Shown: in pieces, positions 9,363 through 21,683 of the stretch
Layout of the letters: each line of letters begins with the position of its first letter
Numbering within the stretch: position 1 is the first letter of the stretch
Assembly (NCBI GenBank): GCA_025353585.1
Contig: JANXOM010000072.1
Location: forward strand, 1-64,000
Length of the DNA: 64,000 nucleotides
Reading direction: 5' to 3'
DNA from: Deltaproteobacteria bacterium
GTDB taxonomy: Bacteria > Myxococcota_A > Polyangia > Haliangiales > Haliangiaceae
The notes under the pieces: generated by a model
Databases searched by the model: none
What the model was told of the DNA's origin: nothing
Seen by the model: only the letters and a program-made list of their open reading frames with translations
Program-made: the position numbers and the translations under genes

Positions 9363-10690
9363 CTACCGCCTGGCGCGCGCGCGGCGGGACGCGTGCAGGC
9401 GGTTCAAGAAGTCGTAGAGCACCATCTCCTGCGCGCGCTGCGAGGCGTGCAGCATCCGGTTCGCGTGCATGTGGCCCACGCTCCACGCGAGGTCGCGGAT
9501 GCGCGGCGCGAGGCGGCCGGCCTCGTCGCGCGCGCGCAGCTCGGCGACGATCGGGGCGAGGGCCTCGTCGCGGGCGGCGAGCAGCGTGAAGCCGGGCTCG
9601 AGGTCGTGCTCGGCGTCGCGCGCGGGATCGCGGGCGAACACGGCGTCGAGGTCGGCCCGCTCGCGGGTGAAGCGCTCGCCGAGCTGCGCCCATAGCGGCG
9701 TGCCGGCGCCGAGCTCCGCACCGATGCGGTCGCGGCCGTCCTTGAAGATCTGCGCGCGGATCTCGGGCGACAACCCGAGCCGCTCGAGGAGCGAGTCGAG
9801 GCCGCGCAGCGCGAGCTTCCAGCGGGCCGTCGCGCCGTCGGCGCCTTCGAGGAGCTCGAGGATGCCGAGCACGGCCTCGCTGTCGCGCCAGAACAGCTGC
9901 TCCACGAGCTCGATGCCGGCGTCGCCGCCGTAGCGCTCGGTCTCGCGGACGTAGCTATCCAGCATGACGGCCCGCGCGACGCCGAGCGCGCTCAGCGGGG
10001 CCAGCGCGCGCTCGAGCGCGGGGAGCACGCGTCCGGCGAGCGCCGCCGGATCGCCGGCGAAGCGCACGCGCACGTGCGGCTCGGGGTCGCTGTAGCGCAG
10101 GAAGAACCAGTGGCTCGCGTCGCCCGCCGCCAGCGCCGCGCGCGCCACGGGCCCGACCGCGTCGATCAGCACGCGATCGCCCGTGGCCTCGCCGCAGTAG
10201 ATCTTCGCGAATAGCCACTCGGAGCCCGGCGGGAACGTGCGGCGGACCGTGGATGCGGCCGGGGTGACCACTGCGGGCGGGGCGGCGCGGGCGCGCGTCA
10301 GCGTCAGCAGGATCTCGTTCGCGTACCCGCCCTCGGGCCCGCGAACCGGGAGCGCGTCCTCGGCCGGGAACATCTCTGTCAGCTCGAGCGCGCCGACGCC
10401 GGACGCCTCGTCGGCGAACGCGGCCGCGAGCAGCGGGTTGTCGAGATCGATCGGGAGCTCGTTGTCGTACGCCGCGATGACAAACATCCGCGGCAGCCGA
10501 TGCGCCGCGCGGACCGCCGCGACGGCCCCGAGCACGCCGGGCTGCTTCGTCGCGTCCTTGTTCGCCGCGCGGACCGCCGTCGTGAGGGCGGCGAGCTCCG
10601 CCCGCTCGAGCCGCCCGCGGTACGCCGAGGTCGCCGACACAAACCCCGCCGACACCGCTCGTTCCGTGCGGCGCGAGCGCGGGCTGCGAG
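9363..10690 (-). pseudogene. Lantibiotic dehydratase (LanB) C-terminal fragment, 5'-truncated
   Basis: The last part of the ORF matches the C-terminal SpaB_C/thiopeptide-type glutamate-elimination domain: EWLFAKIYCGE, then HWFFLRYSDPEPHVRVRFAG, and VGHMHANRML near the end. Just before it is the tail of the LanB N-domain (RLPRMFVIAAYDNELPIDLDNP, quoted in part). Full LanB proteins are about 900-1000 residues and glutamylate then eliminate Ser/Thr in RiPP precursors. Here only about 430 residues have family character, and upstream the sequence turns into an M16 peptidase fragment on the other strand. No good start codon is visible at the junction. It is a 5'-deleted relic or a misassembly; the upstream limit given is approximate. 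Confidence 0.82.
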
Positions 10691-10769
10691 CGACGGGGCG
10701 AGAGGCCGCGCAGGCGGTAGTTGGGGCCGTCGTGAGCCGCGGATCCTCTCGCGGCCGAGACGATGCCGG

Positions 10770-11291
10770 ACCACGCTCGGGCGCGGCCTCACGAGCCGAC
10801 TCGTGCACCGGTTGCGCGAGGAGCTCGGCATCACCTACAGCATCGGCGCGACCGCGGACTGGCGCGTCGACAGCGGCGGCCTGTTCGGGATCGCGACGGC
10901 GATCCAGAGCAAGGCGACCGGCACCGGCGTCGGCGAGATCCTGAAGATTGTCGACGGAATGAGCGCCGCCGACCTGACGTCCGCCGAGCTCGACGCCGCC
11001 AAGCAGCACCTGACCCGCGCGCTCCCCGCGCAGTTCGCCACGAACGCCGGCGTCGCGAACGCGTTCGCCCAGCTCGCCCTCTACGGCCTCGGCGATGACT
11101 GGTATGCGCGCTACGCCGACAACGTGCGCAAGGTGACCGCTCGCGACGTGCGCGCGGCGGCGAAGCTCGTGCCGGCGAGCAAGCTGGTCGTGGCGGTCGT
11201 CGGAGACCTCGCCAAGATCCGCCCCGACCTCGACAAACTGGGCCTCGGCGATCCCGAGCTGTTCGACTTATTTGGTCTGCCCGTCAAGTAA
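10770..11291 (+). pseudogene. M16 zinc-peptidase C-terminal fragment, 5'-truncated
   Basis: From about 10770 the plus strand encodes TLGRGLTSRLVHRLREE followed by LGITYSIGA, the standard signature of the non-catalytic C-terminal domain of pitrilysin-family (M16) peptidases. The domain continues to LAKIRPDLDKLGLG and a stop at 11291, leaving about 170 residues. The catalytic N-terminal half with HxxEH, which should lie upstream on this strand, is absent; that DNA instead encodes the antisense LanB fragment. The longer ORF in the track (from 10500) is read through the LanB antisense. Without the zinc site it cannot be an active peptidase by itself. Confidence 0.85.
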
Positions 11292-11312
11292 CGCGTGCTA
11301 GCCTGGTCCGAC

Positions 11313-12359
11313 GTGAAGACCATCGGGGTCGATCTCTGGGACGGCCAGGTCCGCGGCAACGGCCGCAACGTCGCCACGATCATGCGCCCCGCTCAGCGCG
11401 TGCCGACCGCGCCGCGCGAGTCGGCGCGCGAGCTGTTCGTCCGCGGCTACGCCAAGCTCGCGCACCAGGCTCGCGGCGTCGAGGAGCCGGGGCTCGCCAT
11501 CCTCGCCGTCGACGAGAGCACCGGGCGCCCGGCCGGCATGGTGAAGCTCGTCGCGCGGGTCGGGCGGCCGGTCGCCGCGATCGTCGGGCGCCACGATCAC
11601 TGCGATCTGTTCCTGCAGGGCAGCGAGCGCCTCGCGCTCCGCCAGCTCGCGGTCGTCCTCGATCCCGTCACGAGCTGGAAGCGCGGCGACACGGCCGTGC
11701 GCTACCGCGTGATGGATCTGCGCACGCACGACGGCATGCTCGACGAGGAGGGTCGCACCTTGCGCGGCCTGCGCGCCGAGGGCCCGGCCGTGCTGCGCTG
11801 CGGCGGCTACACGCTGTTCATCACGCAGCTCGGCGATCCGAGCGACTACCCGGAGCGCGCGAGCGACGCGTGGCAAATGCTGCCGGAGCGCGTGTACTTC
11901 GACGAGCTCGCCCTCTCGGCGGACGGCTCGCTGCCGTCGTTTCGCATGCCGAACCACCGCGAAACCCGGCAGAGCGTCATCATCCGCACGCAGGGGCCGC
12001 GCGACACGCACCACGGCATCGAGCGGGCCGGCGCCACCGACGAGGTCGCCGGGAAGCTCGAGATCATCGGGCCGAACCGCCGCGCGCTGTTCACGATCGG
12101 CCAGAGCGCGCTCCGGGACGGCGTCCTGATCGGCCGCTACGACCGCTGCGACGCAGCGTCGGCGATCGACGACGGCTCGATGTCCCGGGTCCACGCGCTG
12201 CTGGTGCACGAGGACGACCGCCTGCTGGCGATCGACACGGCGAGCTGCAACGGCACGCGGATCGTCGGCGCCGAGAAGCAGCGGGTCAACGTGCTCGAGC
12301 CGGGCTGCGAGATCGGTCTCGGCAAGCACACGATCGCGCGCTGGCGCTGGCTGTCGTAG
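11313..12359 (+). CDS. Protein with a C-terminal FHA domain and a second, divergent FHA-like domain
   Basis: The 348-residue product has a clear C-terminal FHA domain (about 255-345): VLIGRYDRCD, then SMSRVHALLV and SCNGTRI, the G-R, S-x-x-H and N-G residues that bind phosphothreonine. A second, more divergent FHA-like region lies around residues 85-175 (AIVGRHDHCDLFL, CGGYTLFI). No enzymatic domain is seen, so it is probably a phospho-dependent adaptor for one of the Ser/Thr kinases nearby. GTG 11313 (VKTIGVDLWDG) is preferred to GTG 11295, which lies only 4 bp after the M16 stop. The next gene starts 10 bp downstream. Confidence 0.8.
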   Translation: MKTIGVDLWDGQVRGNGRNVATIMRPAQRVPTAPRESARELFVRGYAKLAHQARGVEEPGLAILAVDESTGRPAGMVKLVARVGRPVAAIVGRHDHCDLFLQGSERLALRQLAVVLDPVTSWKRGDTAVRYRVMDLRTHDGMLDEEGRTLRGLRAEGPAVLRCGGYTLFITQLGDPSDYPERASDAWQMLPERVYFDELALSADGSLPSFRMPNHRETRQSVIIRTQGPRDTHHGIERAGATDEVAGKLEIIGPNRRALFTIGQSALRDGVLIGRYDRCDAASAIDDGSMSRVHALLVHEDDRLLAIDTASCNGTRIVGAEKQRVNVLEPGCEIGLGKHTIARWRWLS

Positions 12360-12369
12360 TCTTCGCGCG

Positions 12370-13275
12370 GTGAGGTTCGCGCTGGTCGTTCTTGTCGCGG
12401 CGCTCGGCGTGGCCGGCTGCGGCTCGGCCCAGCACCCGGGCACCACGGACGACGACGACGAGGTGCGCGCCGACAACGCGCCGTTCGGCGGCCCGGGGAA
12501 CGCGGCGAAGAAGTTCGTCCCGACCTCGTTCGCGGCCAAGGTCACGGGCGCGGGGCGGCCGGTCATCTTCATCGCCGGCCTCGGGTGCCCGGGGGACGTC
12601 TGGGACGAGACCGTCGCGCACCTCGGGCCGGGCGTCGAGGCGCACGTGCTCACGCTCTCCGGCTTCGCCGGTCGGCCGCGCATCGACAAGCCGCTCGGCA
12701 AGACCGTGCGCAAGGAGCTCGTCCGCTACATCCGCGCGCGCGGGCTCGAGGCGCCGATCATCGTCGGCCACAGCTTCGGCGGGTTCATCGCGTACTGGGT
12801 CGCGGAGTCGGCGCCGAAGCGCGTCGGCGGGGTCATCGTCGTCGACGCCGGGCTCGCCCTGTCGGACACCGACCCGGACACCGCGGAGCAGCTGCGCAAG
12901 CTCTGGACGCAGGCCGACGACGACCAGTTCACCCAGCAGGTGCGCGACGTGTTCTCGGGAATGGCGACCGACCCGAAGCGCATGGCGCACACCGTCGACG
13001 CCGTCGCGAAGTCCGACCGGTTCGCGATGGGGGACGCGATCTACGAGAACTCGACGACGGATCTGCGCGCGAAGGTGGCGCGGATCACGGCGCCGCTGCT
13101 CGTGGTGCTCGCGGACGGCGGGCAGCAGCAGCAGATCCGCGCGCAGGTCGACGTGATTCCGGATCACAAGGTCGTCGTGCTCCCGCACACGAAACACTTC
13201 GTCATGTTCGACGACCCGGCGGGCTTCTTTCACACCGTCGACGCGTTCCTCTCTGCCCACCCTGCGCCGCGATAG
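12370..13275 (+). CDS. Alpha/beta hydrolase lipoprotein
   Basis: The 301-residue protein begins with a lipoprotein signal ending LGVAGC, so it is probably membrane-anchored outside the cytoplasm. The rest is an alpha/beta hydrolase: VIFIAGLGCPGDVWDE, the nucleophile elbow GHSFGG with Ser, a cap region, and a likely catalytic His in HTKHFVMFDDP. The acid residue is probably in VLADGG or close by. Esterase or lipase-like activity is inferred from the fold; the substrate is unknown. A GTG start is used. It lies 10 bp after the two-FHA gene and 17 bp before the kinase gene, so the three look like one operon. Confidence 0.85.
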   Translation: MRFALVVLVAALGVAGCGSAQHPGTTDDDDEVRADNAPFGGPGNAAKKFVPTSFAAKVTGAGRPVIFIAGLGCPGDVWDETVAHLGPGVEAHVLTLSGFAGRPRIDKPLGKTVRKELVRYIRARGLEAPIIVGHSFGGFIAYWVAESAPKRVGGVIVVDAGLALSDTDPDTAEQLRKLWTQADDDQFTQQVRDVFSGMATDPKRMAHTVDAVAKSDRFAMGDAIYENSTTDLRAKVARITAPLLVVLADGGQQQQIRAQVDVIPDHKVVVLPHTKHFVMFDDPAGFFHTVDAFLSAHPAPR

Positions 13276-13292
13276 CGGTAAAGTTCGCCTCG

Positions 13293-16200
13293 GTGGCGGC
13301 GCCTCCTTCTGACAGCAACGAGCGAGCCACGCGGCTCGGGCGGCCGAAACACGCCTCGGCCCTGGCGAAGCCGTCGTCGTCACTCGACAACGCCGAGACC
13401 GTCGACGCGGCGGGGATCGTGGCCGACGCGCCGGTCTCCGAGCTGCCGTACGGCGGCATGATCGGCCGCTACCTCGTGCTCTCCGTGCTCGGGCGCGGCG
13501 GCATGGGCGTGGTCTACGCGGCGTACGATCCGGTGCTCGACCGCAAGATCGCGGTGAAGCTCCTGCGCTACGTGCTCGCCGACGGTGAGAGCGAGGGCCG
13601 CGCGCGGATGCAGCGCGAGGCGCAGGCGCTCGGGCGGCTGAATCACCCGAACGTGATCACGGTGCACGACGTCGGCGAGCACCAAGGCTCGATGTACATC
13701 GCGATGGAGATCGTCGAGGGCGGCACGCTGCGCGACTGGCAGGACGACAAGTCGTGGCGCGAGATCGTCGAGGCGTACCTGTCCGCCGCGCGCGGGGTGG
13801 CGGCGGCGCACGCGGCGAGCCTCGTCCACCGCGATCTGAAGCCCGAGAACGTGCTGATGGGCCACGACGGCCGTGTTCGCGTCACGGACTTCGGCCTCGC
13901 CCGCCTCGGCGCGCTGCCCCAGCCCGCGGACCCGCGCCAGCACCTGTTGTCGCCGACCGCGTCGGTCTCCGGCAGCCTGACCATCGCGGGCGCGGTGATG
14001 GGCACGCCGTTCTACATGGCGCCCGAGCAGATCGATGGCGGCGTCGTGGATGCGCGCAGCGATCAGTTCTCGCTCTGCATCGCGCTGTGGGAGGCGCTGT
14101 ATCGCCAGCAGCCGTTCCCGGGGACGATGCTCGCGCTGCGGAGCGCGGCGATGAAGGCCGAGCCCCCCGTGCCGCCGGCCAAGACACAGGTGCCCCGCGC
14201 GATCGGCCGGGCCCTGGTGCGCGGGCTGGCCGGCGAGCCAGATGCGCGCTGGCCGACCCTCGATGACCTCGCGGCCGAGCTGCGCCGGTCGGCCCAGCGG
14301 GGGGGCTCGCGGCGCGCGGCCTTCGCCATCGGGCTCGCCCTCGTGGCCGCGCTCGCCCTCGTGTTCGCGCTCGGACATCGCGCCGGCGCCGGCACCGAGA
14401 CGGATTGCGCCTCGGCGGCCAAGCCGGCCGAGTCCTTGTGGACGCCGGAGGTGCGCGCCGACATCGCCCGCGGCTTCGCGGAGACCGGCGCGCCGTTCGC
14501 CGCCGCGGCGGCCGCCTCGCTGGATCGCGGGATCACGACGTGGCGCGCACACTGGCAAGGCGATGCGGTGGCGAGCTGCGCGGCGACCCGGGCCGGCGCG
14601 CAGAGCGACGCGATGCTCGATCTCCGGACCGCGTGCCTCGAGCGGCGACGCATCGAGATGGCGACGTTCGTGGCGGCCCTCGGCCACGCCGACCGCGCCC
14701 TCGTCGCGCGCGCACCGGAGATGGCGTTGCCCGATCTCGACACCTGCGCGGACACGGCGGCCCTCGGCGGGGTCGTTCCCGCGCCACGCGATCCGGCGGT
14801 CCACGTCGCGCAGCAGCGCGTCGAGACCCGGCTCGACGCGCTCGAGCGCGAGTCGCTGCACGGGTTCTCCCTGCCGCGCGCGCATTCGGCCATCGTGGAT
14901 GCAACGCTGGCCGTCATCGACGCCACGGCGGTCGGCTGGGCCCCGCTCCTCGCGCGCGCGCGCCGCGATCTGGCCGAGGTGCAGCACCAGCTGGGCGCGG
15001 GCAAGGACGCGCGGGCCACGCTGATGGCGGCCGCGGCGGCGTCGGAAGCGGCGATGGATCTCGACGGGCTCGTCGATGCCGAGCTGCAGCTGATCGACAA
15101 CGAGACGCGGCTGACCTCGGACTTCGAGCTCGCGGAGGGGTGGGGCATGCTCGCGGCCGGCGCCCTCGAGCGGCTCGGCCCGCGTGTCGATAAGGAGATG
15201 CGGCTCGCGCGCGAGCGTGGCTATGCGCTCCAGCGCGCCGGTCACCCGCGGCGTGGAACGGCGCAGTTCAAGGCCGCGCTGGCCCTCGCGCGGAGCCGGG
15301 GCACGCCGCTCGAGCTCATGACGATCCTCAACGAGCTCGCGGGCGCCGAGGGCGAGGCGGGGTTGCCCGAGGAGTCCATCGCGCACGCGAACGAGGCGCT
15401 CGCGATCGCGAAGGTCGAGCTCGGCGATCACCACCCGATCGTCGCGGCCATCGAGCACGATCTCGGCGCGGCGGCGATCCGCGAGGGCCACGCGGCGGAC
15501 GCGGTCTCGCACCTGCAGCGCGCGCTGGCGCTGCGGCAGGAGCTCCTCGGCGCGGACTCGCTCCCCGCGGCGATGACCGAGGAGACGCTCGGCATCGCGG
15601 AGCTCGCGCTCGATCAGATCGACGCGTCGACCCAGCATACGACCGAGGCGCTCGCGACGCTCGAGGCCCGCCTCGGTCCGGATCATCCGGACGTGGCGAA
15701 CGCGCTCAACGACGTCGGCGGCGCGTATCACCGCGCGGGGCTCTACGAGCGGGCCCTCGCGAACTGCCAGCGCACGCTCGCGATGCGCGAACGCGTGCTC
15801 GGACCGAATCATCCCGACGTCGGACAGAGCCTCGTCAACATGGCCATCGAGGCCAAGGCGCTCGATCGCTGGGACGTCGTGTTCCCCGCGTACGACCGCG
15901 CGATCCCGATCTTCGAGAAGGCGTACGGCACGGACAGCGCCGACGTCGGCCTCGTCTATCTCAACCACGCCGAGGCGCTGCGCGTGCACGGCGATCTGGA
16001 CACCGCCGGTGCCGAGTACAAGCGCGCGCAGGCCGCGCTCGTGAAGTCCCTCGGCGAGGACACGCCGCTCCTCGCGCACATCTGGAACGGCACGGGGCAG
16101 CTCGCGCTCGCCCGCGGCAATCTCGACGACGCGCGGCCGCTCCTGGAACGCGCGGTGACGATCCGCGAGAAGGACGCGGGCGACGCCATCGCGCTCGCCG

Positions 16201-16355
16201 AGAGCCGGTTCGCGCTGGCCCGGGCGCTGCCGGCTGCCGCGCATGCGCGCGCCGCGACGCTCGCGCGGCAGGCGCTCGTCGCGTATCGCACCGGCGGCAA
16301 GCCGTTCGATCCGCAGCGGGCTGGCGTCGACGCGTGGCTCGCCGCGCACCCGTGA
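13293..16355 (+). CDS. Membrane Ser/Thr protein kinase with TPR sensor domain
   Basis: The 1020-residue protein has a eukaryotic-type kinase domain (about 55-335): LGRGGMGVVY, AVKLLR, HRDLKPENVL, TDFGLAR, GTPFYMAPEQ. All catalytic residues are present. One transmembrane segment (AIGLALVAALALVFALG, about 345-362) follows, then a long C-terminal part with TPR_10/12-type repeats (LGPDHPDVANALNDVG, LGPNHPDVGQSLVNMA). This is a common myxobacterial receptor kinase design. The GTG at 13293 is chosen because the track ORF start at 12585 lies in the hydrolase gene. The upstream FHA protein could read its phosphorylation, which is an inference from gene order. Confidence 0.93.
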   Translation: MAAPPSDSNERATRLGRPKHASALAKPSSSLDNAETVDAAGIVADAPVSELPYGGMIGRYLVLSVLGRGGMGVVYAAYDPVLDRKIAVKLLRYVLADGESEGRARMQREAQALGRLNHPNVITVHDVGEHQGSMYIAMEIVEGGTLRDWQDDKSWREIVEAYLSAARGVAAAHAASLVHRDLKPENVLMGHDGRVRVTDFGLARLGALPQPADPRQHLLSPTASVSGSLTIAGAVMGTPFYMAPEQIDGGVVDARSDQFSLCIALWEALYRQQPFPGTMLALRSAAMKAEPPVPPAKTQVPRAIGRALVRGLAGEPDARWPTLDDLAAELRRSAQRGGSRRAAFAIGLALVAALALVFALGHRAGAGTETDCASAAKPAESLWTPEVRADIARGFAETGAPFAAAAAASLDRGITTWRAHWQGDAVASCAATRAGAQSDAMLDLRTACLERRRIEMATFVAALGHADRALVARAPEMALPDLDTCADTAALGGVVPAPRDPAVHVAQQRVETRLDALERESLHGFSLPRAHSAIVDATLAVIDATAVGWAPLLARARRDLAEVQHQLGAGKDARATLMAAAAASEAAMDLDGLVDAELQLIDNETRLTSDFELAEGWGMLAAGALERLGPRVDKEMRLARERGYALQRAGHPRRGTAQFKAALALARSRGTPLELMTILNELAGAEGEAGLPEESIAHANEALAIAKVELGDHHPIVAAIEHDLGAAAIREGHAADAVSHLQRALALRQELLGADSLPAAMTEETLGIAELALDQIDASTQHTTEALATLEARLGPDHPDVANALNDVGGAYHRAGLYERALANCQRTLAMRERVLGPNHPDVGQSLVNMAIEAKALDRWDVVFPAYDRAIPIFEKAYGTDSADVGLVYLNHAEALRVHGDLDTAGAEYKRAQAALVKSLGEDTPLLAHIWNGTGQLALARGNLDDARPLLERAVTIREKDAGDAIALAESRFALARALPAAAHARAATLARQALVAYRTGGKPFDPQRAGVDAWLAAHP

Positions 16356-16366
16356 CCACACCGTCC

Positions 16367-17170
16367 ATGGCAACCATCGAGCTCAACGGCACGCGGCTGT
16401 ATTACGAGGACACCGGCCCGGGCTCGACCGGCGAGACCATGGCGTTCTCGCACGGGCTCCTCTGGAGCACCGAGCTCTTCGCGCCGCAGATCGCCGCGCT
16501 GCGCGGGCGCTATCGCTGCATCGCGTGGGATCACCGCGGGCAAGGGCGGAGCGCCGCCGATCACCGGCACTCGATCGGGATCGAGCTCGTCGCGCAGGAC
16601 GCGACGCTCCTCCTCGAGCAGCTCGTCGACGGCCCGGTGCACCTCGCCGGGCTCTCCATGGGCGGCTTCGTCGCGATGCGGATCGCGGCGCGCCGACCGG
16701 AGCTCGTGCGCTCGCTCCTGCTCATGGAGACGTCCGCCGAGCCCGAGCCGATCGCGAACGCGCCGAAATACCGCCTGCTCGCCGCGGTCTCGCGGTGGGT
16801 CGGCATGCGAATCGTGGCGGACCGCGTGGCCGCGATCATGTTCGGGAAGACGCTCCTGTCGGACGCAGCGCGTCGCGCCGAGCTCGCGGGTTACGTCGCG
16901 ATCCTGACGCGGCGGCGCGATATCTGGCGCGCCACGCACGGCGTCATCGATCGCGCCGGGGTGGAGAACGAGCTCGGGCGCATCACGGCGCCGACGCTGG
17001 TCGTCGTCGGGGACGAGGACGTAGCGACGGTCCCGGCGAAGGCCGCACGCATCGTGGCGGGCATCGCGGGCGCGCGGCTCGTCACCATCGCGGGCGCGGG
17101 GCATTCCTCGACGGTCGAGCAGCCCGCCGCGGTCACGGCGGCGCTCGCGTCTTTTCTCGCCTCGCTTTGA
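16367..17170 (+). CDS. Alpha/beta hydrolase (3-oxoadipate enol-lactonase-like)
   Basis: The 267-residue protein is a soluble alpha/beta hydrolase with the oxyanion region FSHGLLWSTELF, the nucleophile elbow GLSMGG, a catalytic acid in VVVGDEDVATVP and His in GAGHSSTVEQP. The order and length are as in PcaD/haloperoxidase-like hydrolases; the true substrate cannot be read from sequence. ATG 16367 (MATIELNGTRLYYED) gives the usual N-terminus, rather than GTG 16334 or 16352, which lie in the end of the kinase gene. It follows the kinase stop by 11 bp. Confidence 0.88.
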   Translation: MATIELNGTRLYYEDTGPGSTGETMAFSHGLLWSTELFAPQIAALRGRYRCIAWDHRGQGRSAADHRHSIGIELVAQDATLLLEQLVDGPVHLAGLSMGGFVAMRIAARRPELVRSLLLMETSAEPEPIANAPKYRLLAAVSRWVGMRIVADRVAAIMFGKTLLSDAARRAELAGYVAILTRRRDIWRATHGVIDRAGVENELGRITAPTLVVVGDEDVATVPAKAARIVAGIAGARLVTIAGAGHSSTVEQPAAVTAALASFLASL

Positions 17171-17305
17171 CGGGGCGACGGTGAGATCGACGGGCCTCTC
17201 GGACGCGTGTTGCTCGCGCCGCCCGGTTATCATCTGGTCGGCGCTGACCGTCGGGTGCGGCTCACGCACGACGCGCCTCGCCACCACTGCCGCCCCTCGA
17301 TCGAC

Positions 17306-18931
17306 GTGCTCCACGAATCCACCGCTCTCGCGTACCCGCCGCGCGTCCTCATCATCGATGACAGCGCGCCGTATCGCTCGGCGCTCGCCGCCGCGCTCGC
17401 GGAGGCGGGCTACGAGGTCGACACGGCCGTGTGCGGCGTCGAGGGCCTCCGCGCGGCGGCCTCGCATCGCCCGGCGCTGATGATCGTCGATGGCGTGATG
17501 CCGGACATGGACGGCGTGACGCTGATCCGCCGCGTGCGCCTGGACCCGGCGCTGCGCACCACGCCGTGCGTGCTCCTCACCGGGTCGGACAGCACGGACG
17601 CCGAGCTCCGCGCTCTCGACGCCGGCGCCGATGCGTTCGTGCGCAAGGAGTCCGACCTCGACGTCGTGATCGCGCGCGTCGCGGCGGTCCTGCGCGCGGC
17701 CCCCGAGGAGCGGGCGAGCGAGGCGGCCGAGTCGAGCAAGCCGCGCCGGCTGCTCGCGGTCGACGACGATCGCGGCTACCTCGAGGTGCTCGCCGATGCG
17801 CTCGGCGCGCTGGGCTATGACGTCGTGCTCGCGCTCTCGGGCGCCGAGGCCATCGATGTCCTCGCGCGCGAAGACATCGACTGCATCCTCCTCGACCGGT
17901 CCATGCCCGGCCTGTCGGGCCTCGAGACGTGTCGCCGCATCAAGGCGGCCCCGGTCGTGCGCGACATCCCGCTCGTGATGCTGACCGGGACCACCGGCCG
18001 CGACTCCACGATCGAGGCCCTCGATGCGGGCGCCGACGACTTCCTCATCAAGACCGCCGAGCTCTCTGTCCTCACGGCGCGCATCCACGCGCAACTCCGG
18101 CGCAAGCAGTTCGAGGACGAGCATCGCCGGGTCCGCGAGCGGCTCCTGCGCAGCGAGATGGCCGCGGCTGAGGAGCGCGCCGCCCGGGAAGCCGCCGAGG
18201 CGCGCGCCGCGTTCGCCGAGGAGGTCGCCTCTGCCGCCCGCGAGCTCGAGGCCGCGAACCGCGAGCTCGAGTCGTTCAGCTATTCGGTGTCGCATGACCT
18301 GCGCGCGCCGCTGCGCACGATCACCGCGTTCACCCAGGCGATCGCCGAGGATCTCGATGACAAGCTCGACGAACAATCCCGTGACCACCTGCGTCGCGTG
18401 CTCGGCGCGACCTCGCGGATGTCCGATCTCATCGACGCGCTGCTCGAGCTCGCGCGGATCCACCGCCAGCCGATCGCGCGGCGTCGGGTCGATGTTTCGG
18501 CGATCGCCGTCTCCATCCTCGAGGAGCTGCATCGCCGCGACCCCGCCCGTCACGTCACCGTCACCGTCGCGCCTGGTCTCGCGGCGACCGGGGACGAGCG
18601 CCTTGTCCGCATCTTGCTCGACAACCTCCTCGGCAACGCGTGGAAGTTCACGGCCAAGCGTCCTCACGCACATCTCACCGTGGGGCGCGGGGCCCCCGCG
18701 GCGGGCGTCGCGTCGTTCTTCGTGCGCGACGATGGCATCGGCTTCGAGATGGCCCGGGCCGAGCGCCTCTTCGCCGCGTTTCAGCGGCTGCACACCGCCA
18801 CGGAGTACCAGGGCACGGGCATCGGGCTCGCGACCGTGAGGCGAATCGCCGAGCGCCATGGCGGTCGCGTGTGGGCAGAAGCGTCGCCCGAGCAAGGCGC
18901 GACCTTCTACTTCACCCTCGCTGCACAGTGA
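17306..18931 (+). CDS. Hybrid histidine kinase: two receivers, then HisKA and HATPase
   Basis: From GTG 17306 the protein has 541 residues. Two receiver domains come first (RVLIIDDSAPYRSAL with acceptor in MIVDGVMPDMDG; then LLAVDDDRGYLEVL with ILLDRSMPGLSG). A charged coiled coil (about 275-325), a HisKA with SYSVSHDLRAPLRTI and an HATPase with NAWKF and GTGIGLATVRRI follow. The H-box style is that of phytochrome-like kinases. No membrane segment is present, so it is a cytoplasmic kinase fed by phosphoryl input from other partners. It is first in a four-gene phosphorelay cluster. The track start at 17207 adds an Arg/His-rich stretch without domain character. Confidence 0.9.
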   Translation: MLHESTALAYPPRVLIIDDSAPYRSALAAALAEAGYEVDTAVCGVEGLRAAASHRPALMIVDGVMPDMDGVTLIRRVRLDPALRTTPCVLLTGSDSTDAELRALDAGADAFVRKESDLDVVIARVAAVLRAAPEERASEAAESSKPRRLLAVDDDRGYLEVLADALGALGYDVVLALSGAEAIDVLAREDIDCILLDRSMPGLSGLETCRRIKAAPVVRDIPLVMLTGTTGRDSTIEALDAGADDFLIKTAELSVLTARIHAQLRRKQFEDEHRRVRERLLRSEMAAAEERAAREAAEARAAFAEEVASAARELEAANRELESFSYSVSHDLRAPLRTITAFTQAIAEDLDDKLDEQSRDHLRRVLGATSRMSDLIDALLELARIHRQPIARRRVDVSAIAVSILEELHRRDPARHVTVTVAPGLAATGDERLVRILLDNLLGNAWKFTAKRPHAHLTVGRGAPAAGVASFFVRDDGIGFEMARAERLFAAFQRLHTATEYQGTGIGLATVRRIAERHGGRVWAEASPEQGATFYFTLAAQ

Positions 18932-18954
18932 GCTAACGTGGCGGAGGGGGGGGC

Positions 18955-21302
<2,348 letters not shown>

Positions 21303-21303
<1 letters not shown>

Positions 21304-21683
21304 TGGGCGCGCCGATCCTCGTCGTCGACGACAACGCGACCAACCTCAAGCTGATCGCGTACCTCGTGCGCGCGCATGGCTACGACGTGCACACGGCCGC
21401 CGATGCGGAGGCCGCGCTCGCCGAGGTCGCGACGTTCAAGCCGCGCCTCGTCCTCATGGACCTGCAGCTCCCGGGCATCGACGGGCTGGAGCTCACGCGC
21501 CGGCTCAAGGCGGATCCCGCGACGCGCAGCATCGTCATCATCGCCGTGACGGCGTACGCGATGAAGGGCGACCAGGACCGCGCGCGCGAGGCGGGCTGCG
21601 ACGACTACGTCACCAAGCCGATCGATACGCGGGCGCTGCCGGCGCTGATCGCGCAGCACCTGGCGCGGACGGAGCCGCCGTGA
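21303..21683 (+). CDS. Stand-alone response regulator receiver (DivK-like)
   Basis: This 126-residue protein is a single receiver domain: PILVVDDNATNLKLI with the acidic pair, phosphoacceptor Asp in LVLMDLQLPGIDG, conserved Thr/Ala in IIAVTAYAM and Lys in DDYVTKPID. No output domain is attached, so it probably shuttles phosphate between the hybrid kinases on either side or acts by protein contact. Its ATG overlaps the upstream stop (TGATG) and its own stop overlaps the GTG of the next gene (GTGA). The tight coupling suggests matched amounts of all products. Confidence 0.93.

Noticed and set aside
12585-13292. N-terminal 236 residues of the 1256-residue kinase ORF
   Set aside because: This part is the out-of-frame reading of the alpha/beta hydrolase gene; the kinase starts at 13293.
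13380-16373. 997-residue minus-strand ORF opposite the kinase-TPR gene
   Set aside because: Antisense shadow, Arg/Leu/Ala-rich with no motif; the kinase motifs are on the plus strand.
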